A stretch of DNA of 64,000 nucleotides from Mytilisepta virgata (Eukaryota; Mollusca; Bivalvia; Mytilida; Mytilidae): the NCBI GenBank assembly GCA_028015205.1, contig CM051516.1, positions 52,022,230 to 52,086,229 of the forward strand, given 5' to 3'. The translations under genes were made by a program, and so were the position numbers. A model generated the notes under the pieces. That model was not told the origin of the DNA, made no database searches, and saw only the letters and a program-made list of their open reading frames with translations. How positions within the stretch are numbered: the first letter of the stretch is position 1; the number at the start of each line of letters is the position of its first letter. Positions 23,501 to 35,500 of the stretch are shown here, one piece after another.

Positions 23501-26500
23501 TTTCAAGTTGCGTCAAATTTTGGACAACTCAACAGTATTTCTTCTTTCAGTGTGCGTTAAATAGAAGCACCTTGACGCACATTGAAATAATAATTTGAAT
23601 ATTTTCTTATGATTGTTTTGGAGAATTATGGTCGATTCAGCTTATCTCCTTTCTTCATACCTAAAGTTTTACGTCAATTTGTAGATTTTTAGGGGATCGA
23701 CATATTTATTTCCGCACTTTAGAAGCATTATCTGGGAAAACAAATTAAAATTCTGACTTTGATACTTTAAAAAAATTGAAACCTTAAACTTTACAACAAT
23801 CCAATAACAGATTTATTTGAATCAATTAGAATCGCTACATATATCAATCCATAGACAAGTATAGGGTTGATTTAAATCAAATATTTCCTTGTATTATAAA
23901 CCACTAATTCTTAAGAGGATATATTGCATATATCATGTATATACGGAATTCGTATTTATTTTTATCTCCTTATGCTATAGTGGTTTTTGGATAAAGATCC
24001 GTAAGCATAACACAGACCTGGAAACAATTTTCACAGAATGGGTATTCATTATGCCATGTTTTGGTTGAAATCCACCGTTTATTCCATTACAAATTATCAT
24101 TACACAAAATGTTAAACAATTAATGTTTATTCTCAATGCATAAGGTCGTGCGTTATAGAGTAAACAAATCACTGTCCATCTATATGTTGGTTATATAACG
24201 CGTAATTTGAATCGATTAGGCTTTGGAATTTTGGATGGCAAAAATAGATGTGAGCGAGCAGAATTTTAATTAAATTTTTTTTCTTGAAGGCTATTTTTTT
24301 CGGGCAAAGATCAAATTTACGTGCGGCATACATTTTGTTTACTAAAATATTGCAAAAACTGGAAAAATCTCACTTTTTACGAAATTTTGGGAACGGCAAA
24401 CAATTTTTATTTTTAATTTCTTGAAAAATGAAGAATCTGGGGCGAATTTTCAGCATTTTCGCAATATGAAGCACCAAAACAAAAATCGGAGCGACGAAAT
24501 CCAAAGAACTAAAAATCAGTTTGGTGTTGCCTATATATCCCAAATACCAAAAGATTACAGAAGAAACCAAAATCCAATACCAGACGAATTCCCGAGAATT
24601 TAACGAGTAGGTTAGACAATGATAAAAATGAAGGTGATGATTGCATTATATCAAACTGTAAACATTGTGGAAAGGAAACTTGCAAGTGTTCAACAGAACA
24701 AACATTAAAAAGTGTTCTGGTTTAAATGCGTCGATGACAGAGTGAAATGGCAAACAAGTATAATGAAAATAAAAGTAATAATATTTTTTAAAAGGGCAAT
24801 ATGGGCTCTACAATCGCTACACATTTTTCTATTTCTCCCTCAGAGTAAAAATGACGTCATATATGCATTTGCAATGGTCAGTAACAGTATAACAGCTATA
24901 TACACATTAAACTACATAGGCCTACCTATTCGTAATCTAAGTATAAAAAAGGGCATGTAAATTCCTTGGTGGTAGTATATATACAAAATACTTAGAATTT
25001 AAACTAATAAAACAAATAATAACATGTACCTGTTGTTCTGAAACGAATTAGTCTAAATATGCGTTCACACGACTAAATAATGCTTTTCGAATACGTTTTA
25101 GCTAAAACGCAATATCGAAAACGTATACCTAATGTGTTTCGATATTGCGTTTTAGCTGAAACTTTTTCAAAACATTTTGATAATGAACTGATGTGTGAAC
25201 GCAAAATGCGCTTTGAAACGTTTCAAAAACATTTTGCATAAACATAAGTGTGAACACACCATAAATGATTTGATTTTCAACGTCATTTTGCTCTCTTCTT
25301 CCCAAAGATAGACATGGCTGTTGGCTTTGGCGGTCAGAAGGATTTTTGATTATGTCAGAATGACACATATTTCATATAATTTTGTACTCGGATAAAATTA
25401 TAGATATAAACGTTTTATCTTTGATTACACTTTTTGATCATATCGTTTTATTTAATATGATAAACACACTATATAGGATAGAACAGAGTTAAATAGGTAA
25501 AGAATGTTTCTAGTTATCTACTATAAAATCAGAAATGTTTCTGGGTAGGCATTATTGCAAGTCTCAACAAAGAGTATCATGAGGTTGATTGATGCGATTG
25601 GTGCAGTTTTTGCAATAGAATATAATGACACCAAATACCATTAGTAAAATTAGAATTGCAGTTTCAGTATAGTAATTTTTCTACCAATGTTCAAAATTTT
25701 AAATGTTAAATTATTGCTGCAAAAGAAACAAGTCATCTTTTTGAACAGTTATCTTTATTTTTCGCAAATACCCCTTCAGAACATGGTGTATCTGTTCAAA
25801 ATGACACTACAGAAGTGAATTCAGACGACGAACAGATTGTAAGTTTGAACATATTAAAAATAGATTATAATTTGTTAGCCCTGTTAAAGTTTTGTGCAAT
25901 AAAACCTCAGTATGGATATTTTTTGCTAATGAAAAAAGGCAGAATAAAATATCAGTTGAGATTTATATGATTTTTGACACAAATTAAAAATGATAATAAC
26001 ATTACAGTGTAGATTACAGGAAATACCCAGGATTGGCTGACGTAGAATATTATCATGTCAACGTAACAGCAGGGGACTGTTTATATATACCCTATAAATG
26101 GTAAGAATAAGGTATTATCATGTCAACGTAACAGCAGGGGACTGTTTATATATACCCTATAAATGGTAAGAATAAGGTATTATTGTCAACATAACAGCAG
26201 GGACTGTTTATACATACCCTATAAGTGGTAAGAATAAGATATCATGTCAAGTATCAGCAGGGGACTGTTTATACATACCCTATAAATGGTAAGAATAAGG
26301 TATTATCATGTCAACTTAACAGCAGGGGACTGTTTATATATACCCTATAAATGGTAAGAATAAGGTATTATTGTCAACATAACAGCAGGGGACTGTTTAT
26401 ACATACCCTATAAATGGTAAGAATAAGATATCATGTCAACTTAACAGCAGGGGACTGTTTATATATACCCTATAAATGGTAAGAATAAGGTATTATTGTC

Positions 26501-29500
26501 AACATAACTGCAGGGGACTGTTTATACATACCCTATAAATGGTAAGAATAAGATATCATGTCAACTTAACAGCAGGGGACTGTTTATACATACCCTATAA
26601 ATGGTAAGAATAAGATATCATGTCAACTTAACAGCAGGGGACTGTTTATACATACCCTATAAATGGTAAGAATAAGATATCATGTCAACTTAAAAGCAGG
26701 GGACTGTTTATACATACCCTGTAAATGGTAAGAATAAGATATCATGTCAACTTAACAGCAGGGACTGTTTATACATACCCTATAAATGGTAAGAATAAGA
26801 TATCATGTCAACTTAACAGCAGGGGACTGTTTATACATACCCTATAAATGGTAAGAATAAGATATCATGTCAACTTAACAGCAGGGGACTGTTTATACAT
26901 ACCCTATAAATGGTAAGAATAAGATATCATGTCAACTTAACAGCAGGGGACTGTTTATATATACCCTATAAATGGTAAGAATAAGATATCATGTCAACTT
27001 AACAGCAGGGGACTGTTTATACATACCCTATAAATGGTAAGAATAAGATATCATGTCAACTTAACAGCAGGGGACTGTTTATACATACCCTATAAATGGT
27101 AAGAATAAGATATCATGTCAACTTAACAGCAGGGGACTGTTTATATATACCCTATAAATGGTAAGAATAAGATATCATGTCAACTTAACAGCAGGGGACT
27201 GTTTATACATACCCTATAAATGGTAAGAATAAGGTATTATCATGTCAACGTAACAGCAGGGAACTGTTTATACGTACATATTATCAGGTTTTCTGCAAAC
27301 GTATATCGTAAAATATCAGCTGCGAGACACAATGTGAAGCTGTTTCGGCGAGTGAGCGTAGCGAACGAGCTAAAAAGCTTCATATTGTGTCGAGCGGCTT
27401 ATATTTTACAATATTTGTTTGAAAAAAATTTGATGATAAATTTATCGTATTGTTAACTAGCAATCTTAATGGAATTTCTTACTTTTCAATGGCCATCTGC
27501 CTATAACAGGATGTTTTCCTGATATATTCGGGTCAACGTTGGCTCAAACATGGCGTCGCTGATAATTTCGGGTCAGCTCATATTAGGGTCGGGTCAACTC
27601 TTTACGACGTCACAGTGCCGAAACACTGGAAATTGTGAAGGCCTCAGCAGGTCGATACAGGCATGGGGAAATACGATAAATATCCTAGAAATGGTAAGAA
27701 TATAATATTATCATGTCAAAGTAACAGCAGGGGACTGTTTATATATACCCTATAAATGGTAAGAATAAGGTATTATCATGTCAACGTAACAGCAGAGGAC
27801 TGTATATATATACCCTATAAATGGTAAGAATAAGGTATTATTGTCAACATAACAGCAGGGGACTGTTTATATATACCCTATAAATGGTAAGAATAAGGTA
27901 TTACCCTAAAGGAGCAGGACTCTTTAGTTCTGTACTAACAAAACCTGAGGGCTTTATATACAGACTTGATTTTAATACGACCGCAAATATTTGCGGACGT
28001 ATTATGGTATGAGCCTGTTTTCGTCGGTATCGTCGTACGTTGACAGTTAGGTTTCTGCTCATTTACTTTTGATCTATTGAACATATTCTTAAAATATTTT
28101 ACCACAATGTTTCCCTATAAAAAGACAGGTTGGGATTGCTTTTGGGAAATCTGGCCCCTCCCTTTTTTCTGGGGGTCAGGAAGGTTTTTTTGTCTCGTCT
28201 GCGACGAAAAGTTGCGGAGGCGAGATATAGGTATTATTTCCGGCGGCGTAAACTTTTGAAAAACTTTAATAACTTTGCACATATAATACCTACAATTAAG
28301 ATTTATGGTCCACAAGTTAGCTTAATGTATAAGGTTTGTCGCAGTATACTTGTCTTGTGACCCTGGCCTCATTTACATGCTTCACTGACTTCATAAACAT
28401 GAATTTAAAATCTGTGTCCAAGTTTCGTGGTCATTTCTCAGCAACTGTAATACCTAGGTCAACCATATTTGGTCTATAGATAGTTCTTAGTGGGTACATG
28501 CCAGTCTTGACACCTGGCTTGGGACTTGTCCTCTGACCTCAGTTTCATGCTTGAGTGACCTGCGTCACATTTTCCTGGTCAAGTCCATTTCTCAGAAACT
28601 GATACCTAGGCCAACCATATTTGGTCTATAGATAGTTCTTGGTGGGTACATGCCAGTCTGACACCTGGCTTGGGACCTTGACCTCAATTTCATGCTTGAG
28701 TGACTTTTTCACTTTTTCATAATTAAGTCCATTTCTCAGCAACTAGAATACCTAACCCAACATATTTGGTCAATAGATAGTTTTTGGTGGGTACATGTCA
28801 GTCTGACATCTGGTTTGGGACATTGACCTCAATTTCATGCTTCAGTGACTTTGTCACTTTTTCGTGGTTATGCCCATTTCTCAGAAACTGAAATACCTAG
28901 ACCCACTGTATTTGGTCTGTTGATAGTTACATGCCAGTCTGACACTTGTCTCTGGACCGTGACATCAATTGCATGCTTGAGTGACTTTCATTTAAATTTC
29001 TTGATTAAGTCCTTTTTTAAGCAACTGTAATACCTAGACCCATCCATGTTTGGTCTATAGATAGTTCTTAGTTGGTAAATGCAAGTCTGACACCTGTCTC
29101 TGGACCTTGACCTCAATTGCATGCCTGAGTGACTTTGTCACATTTTCGAGATTAAGTCCATTTCTCAGCAACTTTAATACCTAGACCCACCATATTTGGT
29201 TAATAAATAGTTCTAAGTGGATAAATGTCGGTATGACACCTGCCTTTTGACCTTGACCTCAATTTCTTTTAACACATTTTCCTTTGACTTGCAAAATGTC
29301 GGGTATCAGATAATCATTATTCTATGTCCATGTGCATACTCAGGCGAGACATGTAGTGTGTCCACTCTTGTTTTAATAATTTTTGTGTTACTTTTTAAAT
29401 TTTTGTCAGATTTTTATTATGAAAATGGAAAAATTTCTTGAGATTTGTTTTTCTCTATCACTTACCATTTTATTCAAAAATTTTGGTGAAAGTTTTCTTG

Positions 29501-32500
29501 GCTTCTACAAGAAGGAATGATTTTATCTTTTGAACAAAAACTAAGTATGTTTCGAAACAGCTCGTACTTCAATAGAAGACAAGGAAAATAAATATTTTGT
29601 CTGCAGCTTGATAATGTTGAATTGTAGCTTTAAGCCATTTTGGGATCTATTTGCCGTACAATGTATTGCATACTGCATCGCAGGTCCAGACCCGGTTTTG
29701 GTCTTGTTTCCAAGGTACAAAGGGTCAAAGTTGCTGTCGTATCATGTTGCACTTAGCGAAGTTCTTTTTTTCCATTTTAAAATGGAATACTGCGTTCAGA
29801 TTTTAACTGTAACAGTTATGGTTCTTCATTTTACATCTTATGTACTTCATGTACAATCCATTCTCTGTTTTTTTCTTGGCCAGTGTGAAACCATATTGTT
29901 ATATATATATAATTGTACACTACATATGTCTGATGTGCACATGTTCATGTTGAAAACTTGAAAATTTGATGAACCGACTTACCAATTGGATAGAGTGTTA
30001 AGTTTGGGTTTTTCCAGTAGGATCCTAGAAAAAGCAGATAGAGTTATACATTCTTGGAGGTTATGTTTTTATACGCCTGTCAAAATTTTGATGGGACGTA
30101 TTATGGTATACAAATGTCCGGCGTTGTCCATCCGTCCGTCCGTCTGTCCATCGTAAACATGTCGCTCGGTAACTTGAGAATGCTTCATCCAAATTTCACG
30201 AAACTTAACATAGTTGTTTCCTATGATGGTCAAACGATCTGTATACTTTTTGGTGAAAATAATATTAAAACTTTTTGAGTTACGGGACTTTGTAACTAAA
30301 ACAGAAGTGTTTTTTTTTCACATGTCGCGCCATATCTCAAAAACGATTTATGATTATTGCTTAATACTTTACACACTTCTTAGTTATATTAATCTAAAGA
30401 TCGGTATACTTTTTGGTGATGATTCAAAATTTTATTTTAGAGTTTTTGATTTTTTTGTAAAAAAAAAAGGGGGGGGGTTTTCACATGTCGTGCCGTATCT
30501 CAAAAACGATTTATGATTATTGCTTAATACTTTACACACTTCTTAGCTATATTAATCTAAAGATTTGTATATTTTTTGGTGATGATTAAAAATTTTAATT
30601 TAGAGTTTTTGAGTTTTTTGTAAAAAAAAAGGGGGGGAGGGTGAGTGGTTTCACATGCCGCACCATATCTCAAAAACGATTTATGATTATTGCTTAAAAC
30701 TTTACACACTTCTTTTTTGGTCATGCCGTATCTCTATTGCTTAAAACTTTACACGCTTATGGTTTGCCGGGTTTCCATATAGATCCCACCAGCAGCTCCA
30801 CTAAATAAAGGAGGATTCCAAAAACATTTATTATGTTTTTTTCACAAGACAACGGTTATATCATGCGCTTGTGGCGCAGCTGTTTATTTGTCAGGTAAAA
30901 TAATATGTGGATGGAATAGGACATTTTGGACAACGGACATTTTGGCAAAATGTTACATTTTCAAGTAAATAATTTATATGTCTTTAAAGAGAATTGGTAC
31001 ATGTTAATTATTTGTCTTTTATAACCAACAGTTTTTGAGTTATGCCTCTTGATTCATCAAAAATGAAGTCATGATATATTTTCAAGTTATTTTCCCCTTA
31101 AAGCAAAGGAGACTTTATTAACCTTTCACAATCACACATTATAATATCTTTAAAGTAAAAAGATTTTAAAAGCTAAGAAGTGTGTAAAAGCTTGGTATCT
31201 CCAAGCGCAATTACATTTTTTGCTCTTTTCTAAGTATATAATTTTATCCTTCTGCTCAGTTAAGCAATGGGGATAACATTTTCTTCTTAGCAAAATCTTG
31301 TTTGTTAGGTTTAGTTGGGGTTTAACGCCATTTTCAGCACATTTGGCTATTTTGCGGCGGGCAGTTTTTATTGGTAGAGGAAGCCAGAGTACCCGGAAAG
31401 AACCACCAACCTTCGGTAGGAAAATTGGCTATCCTTGTCAATTAAGATTGGTGTCGGACACACCCCGCCATAGGTGAGAATCGGAACTCACAACCCCAGC
31501 GTTGACAGCCTAGTGATCATTAGTAGTCATGACAAACTACCTAGACCACTCATCCACCGAGACCCCACAAAATCTTGAAACTTGACACATTGGTAACACT
31601 ATGAATATAGATAGTGCTTAATATTTTGATGATAGCCTTAAGGTCAAAATTATGGATGAAAAAGACACAGGTATTTGTTTAGAAATCTGTAAAACACAAA
31701 CACAGACTAGAGTCAAGTTTTTCTTTTTGAATGTATTTATAAAGAAAGTTATAAGATACAAAAATAAACCACATTTTTATTCTTTGAGTTTGACAATTAA
31801 CTATAATATTTTCTAATATTAAACAAAGATTTACGTTTAATTTATTAAATTAATTTAATTTATATTTAAGTCTGTCAAGAGGAGAGAAAAGTTTCAATTA
31901 TAAGACATCTTGTTTGAATCTTCATACAGTTAGATCAGATATTAATTACTTAAACAACAAAGTGGATAAGAAGAAAGGTCAACCATACCAATCAGTTAAA
32001 TATTTACATGTTTTTAATTCCCATATATGTTGTAGGATTCACCAAGTACGATCGTATAACAGTAACCTGGCAGTAAATGTCTGGTGGGACCATTATAAAA
32101 ACAAGGATGTAGACTGGGACAATTGTAATGTAGAATGCGATCCAAATTTGACCTTCATGCAAATAAAGTTTAATGGTTTTGACTCTCAGTTAGACAATTT
32201 TGAGCAAATAAGGTAAGGAAATTTAACACTTTTAATGTTTTTCAATGAACAATGAAATTGAATGCTTTTGAATGAACAATGAAAAGATATCAATAATTTT
32301 TTAAGGCCATTTTCAGCCAAATTTGCTATAGCATAGTGGCCAATTTTTATTTGTGGAGGAGCATAGTGGCCAATTTTTATTTTTGGAGGAGCATAGTGCC
32401 CAATTTTTATTTGTGGAGGAAGTGAAAATACCATGAAAGAGAATCACCAATCTTTGGGAGGAAATTTGAAATCCTTGTCAACTTAGGAAGAAGTCAAAAA

Positions 32501-35500
32501 CACCTTGCAATGAGCTGGATTCAGACTACAAATATGGGGTCAATTTTCACAGATTGTGTCATTCCACATTGTGAAATAAGTAGTTCTGTATTGTAATGCA
32601 AGAATTTCCGGTTAACTGCACTGACGAAAATATGTCTATCAATGTGTAAACTTGGCCTTTCACTCCAAATTTTGTCATAAAGTTTTGCCGACTTTATTAA
32701 GTGTCAACTTGGCCTTTCTCTGACAATCTTATCATAAAGTTATCTTGACTTAATTCAGTTTATGAGTAAGTTTTTTAGCTCACCTGTCCTAAAAGGACAT
32801 GTGAGCTTTTAGCATCACTTGTCGTCCTTCGTCTGTTGTCCGTCCGTCTGTAAACATTTTACATTTTCATCTTCTCCTCTGAAACCCCTGGACCTATTGA
32901 ACTGAAACTTGGCCTGAAGCTTCTATGAAAGGTCCTTTACAAAGTTTGCATAAATCATCCCTGTCCGTCGAAGAAAATGGCTGCCCTTAGCATTTACATG
33001 TTCTGATTGGTCGAAATTTAAAACTTCTCCTCTGAAACCGTAAAGCTAAATGAACTGATTTTTGGTATGGAGCAGCTATGGAAGGTCCTTTACAAAGTTT
33101 GCATAAATCATCCCGGTCGGTGAAACAAAATGGCCGCCATGAGCATTAACATGTTCTTATTGGTCAAAATGTAAAACTTCTTCTCCTCTGAAACCATAAA
33201 GTCAAATGAACTGATTTTTCATATGGAACATCTATTGAAGGTCTTTAAAAAATTTGCATAAATCGTCCCTTTCCGTGAAACAAAATGGTTGCCATGAGCA
33301 TTTACATGTTCTGATTGGTCAAAATTTAAAACGTCTCCTCTGAAATCGTATAGCCAAACGAACTGATTTTTGGTAAAGGTCCTTTACAAAGTTTGCATAA
33401 ATCTTCCCGGTCCGTGAAACAAAATGGCCAGGTGAGCGATACAGGCTCAGCCCACTGAGCCTGTTTATTATACACATCAATAATTTTTCACATCCCATAC
33501 TTTCAGAACGAGTAAATCAAGTTTACTTTTCAATAATTTGTTTAAAAAAATAGTCATTTGTACTATAATTAATTCCATGTTTGTTTTTTAGGGATCATCT
33601 TATTAGTGTTTTGAACATCCCAAAGAAAATTGAAGTAGAAAAATTTACTAATACTATGCTTGGTGTAAGTATCCTAGTTCCAAGGAACATAATCATTTTA
33701 TGTTTGCAAGTTTAATGTATAAAATAGAAATCTAGTTTCTGGAAAAAAGTTGTTTTTAACAGTTGATTGGTCATTGATAAATAATTTCTGAAAGCTTTCA
33801 AGTTTATGAATGTTTGAAATTAATATCATGTAGAATAAAAGATTTATATAAACCATTCCTTAAAAAAGAGAGGTCCTTACACCAGTCCTTATAAAAGATC
33901 TGAGACTTTTGCCATAAAAATGAGAAATGCCATTTTTTTCCTGAAAGACAAAGGCACAGTAAAATGTATGAAAAGATGTAGAATTTCTCACATAAGGGAA
34001 CTTTATCTCAATCTTTCATATTGGATAAATTTAAGAATCTATTGCTTCTGTAAAATATGATTTTTCTTATAGAATAAAATCATTTGAGGGATTTCTATTC
34101 TGATGATTGAAAAGAAAAAACCTCTTTGAGTGTAATGAAATCCTTGTAATTTAGAATCTGTATTGTATATTTTGCAGCGTGATATGGAATTCTTAAAACA
34201 AGAAAACAGATATGACGAAGCAGTGAATGTTGCCGCTGAGGTAGGTAAGGATAAATTAGGCCAGCATTTTTAAATTTTTCATTCTACAGACTATAGTTTT
34301 ATGTAAAAAAAAATTTAAATGCAGTTGATTTTCTTTCTTATTTGCCATTATTGATTTAGGTTTGAAATGATAAAATATTTAACAATAAAATTACTTAATT
34401 TTATCACAAGAAGAACATTTTAAATTTTTCGTTTGTCTATAGAATGTTGATTGTCAGTGCTAATATTCATGATGGAGTTACAAAATGGAACAAGGTTTGA
34501 CACATTGTATTCCAGAAATGGGATCTAATTAGAATTTTAATATTTTATTTTGTCTCAATACTTGAAGTAACGCATATTTTCATAAAAATAACCTCGACCT
34601 GGACGGCGATTCGGGCAAATACGTTGCCTTGTAGTGTTTCACTTCACCCAAACTGTCGTCAAAAGCGAAGTTTAAGTTGCCCTGAGAATTGCCAAGTCGC
34701 CTGAACTTGTGTCAAAGCGAAGTTTGAGTTGACTGTAAATTTAATTACTCGCCTGATCCATTTCAGTGGTCGAGTTCATGAATATGACATCTGTTATTTT
34801 AAAAAAACTTGTGTTATGAAAATAAAGTCCATGCCACCATTTTTTTTCAATCAATAAACAATGGGAAATTATCCAATAAGAAATTATGGGTAAACTCTGC
34901 CTGCTCACAACTCAGACCACAGTAAGTCGGACAGGAATAACAATACGGTAATTAAGACGACCCGAACCGTAGTGACAATGAGAAAGATATACTGTGAATG
35001 AAGTAATGATTAGATTTTATGAACTTCTTTATGTTGACTCTGTCATACACATTTTGTAGACTGGCTTAGAAGGCATGAAAGGTTAATTTGCCTTAACCCA
35101 GTTGAACTGTAAATCAGAGAATGAATCTTAATTTCTTAAAAAAAAAAAATATTAAAAACATTAGAATAAGTGTAGATTTTTGAAAAATATAATCATAGTG
35201 CCCATTGGTGCTTTGGAGCATCACGTAATGACTTCTCCCTGTCTCTGTCCATTTCTCATTGTCAGATTCAGAGAGAGAAGTCACTTCTCCCTGTCATCCT
35301 GAAGTAGGCTGAGCCCTGCATACCACTAGAAAATGTTAAGTAGGCTACTGTTAAAAGTTAACAGTTTAAATGATATGCAAGATCTATATTTAACAAAATA
35401 GTTGTAGTAGTTTTGTTCATGATGATATGAAAAATCAAAATCCCAAAATGTCAGGGTTTCTAATGGAAATTTCCTCTCCATTTGATGTTTATTTTGTTTC

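Noticed and set aside
24421..24603. 60-codon ORF in JmjC intron 4
   Set aside because: Lies inside the TIR element at 22961-25261, has no recognisable domain and overlaps an open frame on the other strand; treated as a transposon relic only.
25780..25838. 59-nt stretch with a good acceptor (ccccttcag) and donor (gtaagt), open in one frame and protein-like
   Set aside because: Its open frame needs phase-1 entry, but both exon 4 versions end in phase 2; in that phase it has a stop after 7 codons, and its exit phase does not fit exon 5. It is not part of the main transcript; at most a pseudo-exon.
27220..27456. 78-codon open frame across the end of the minisatellite
   Set aside because: It reads the exon-5-derived unit (YYHVNVTAGNCLY) and then runs into the palindromic insertion; it has no start or splice context of its own.
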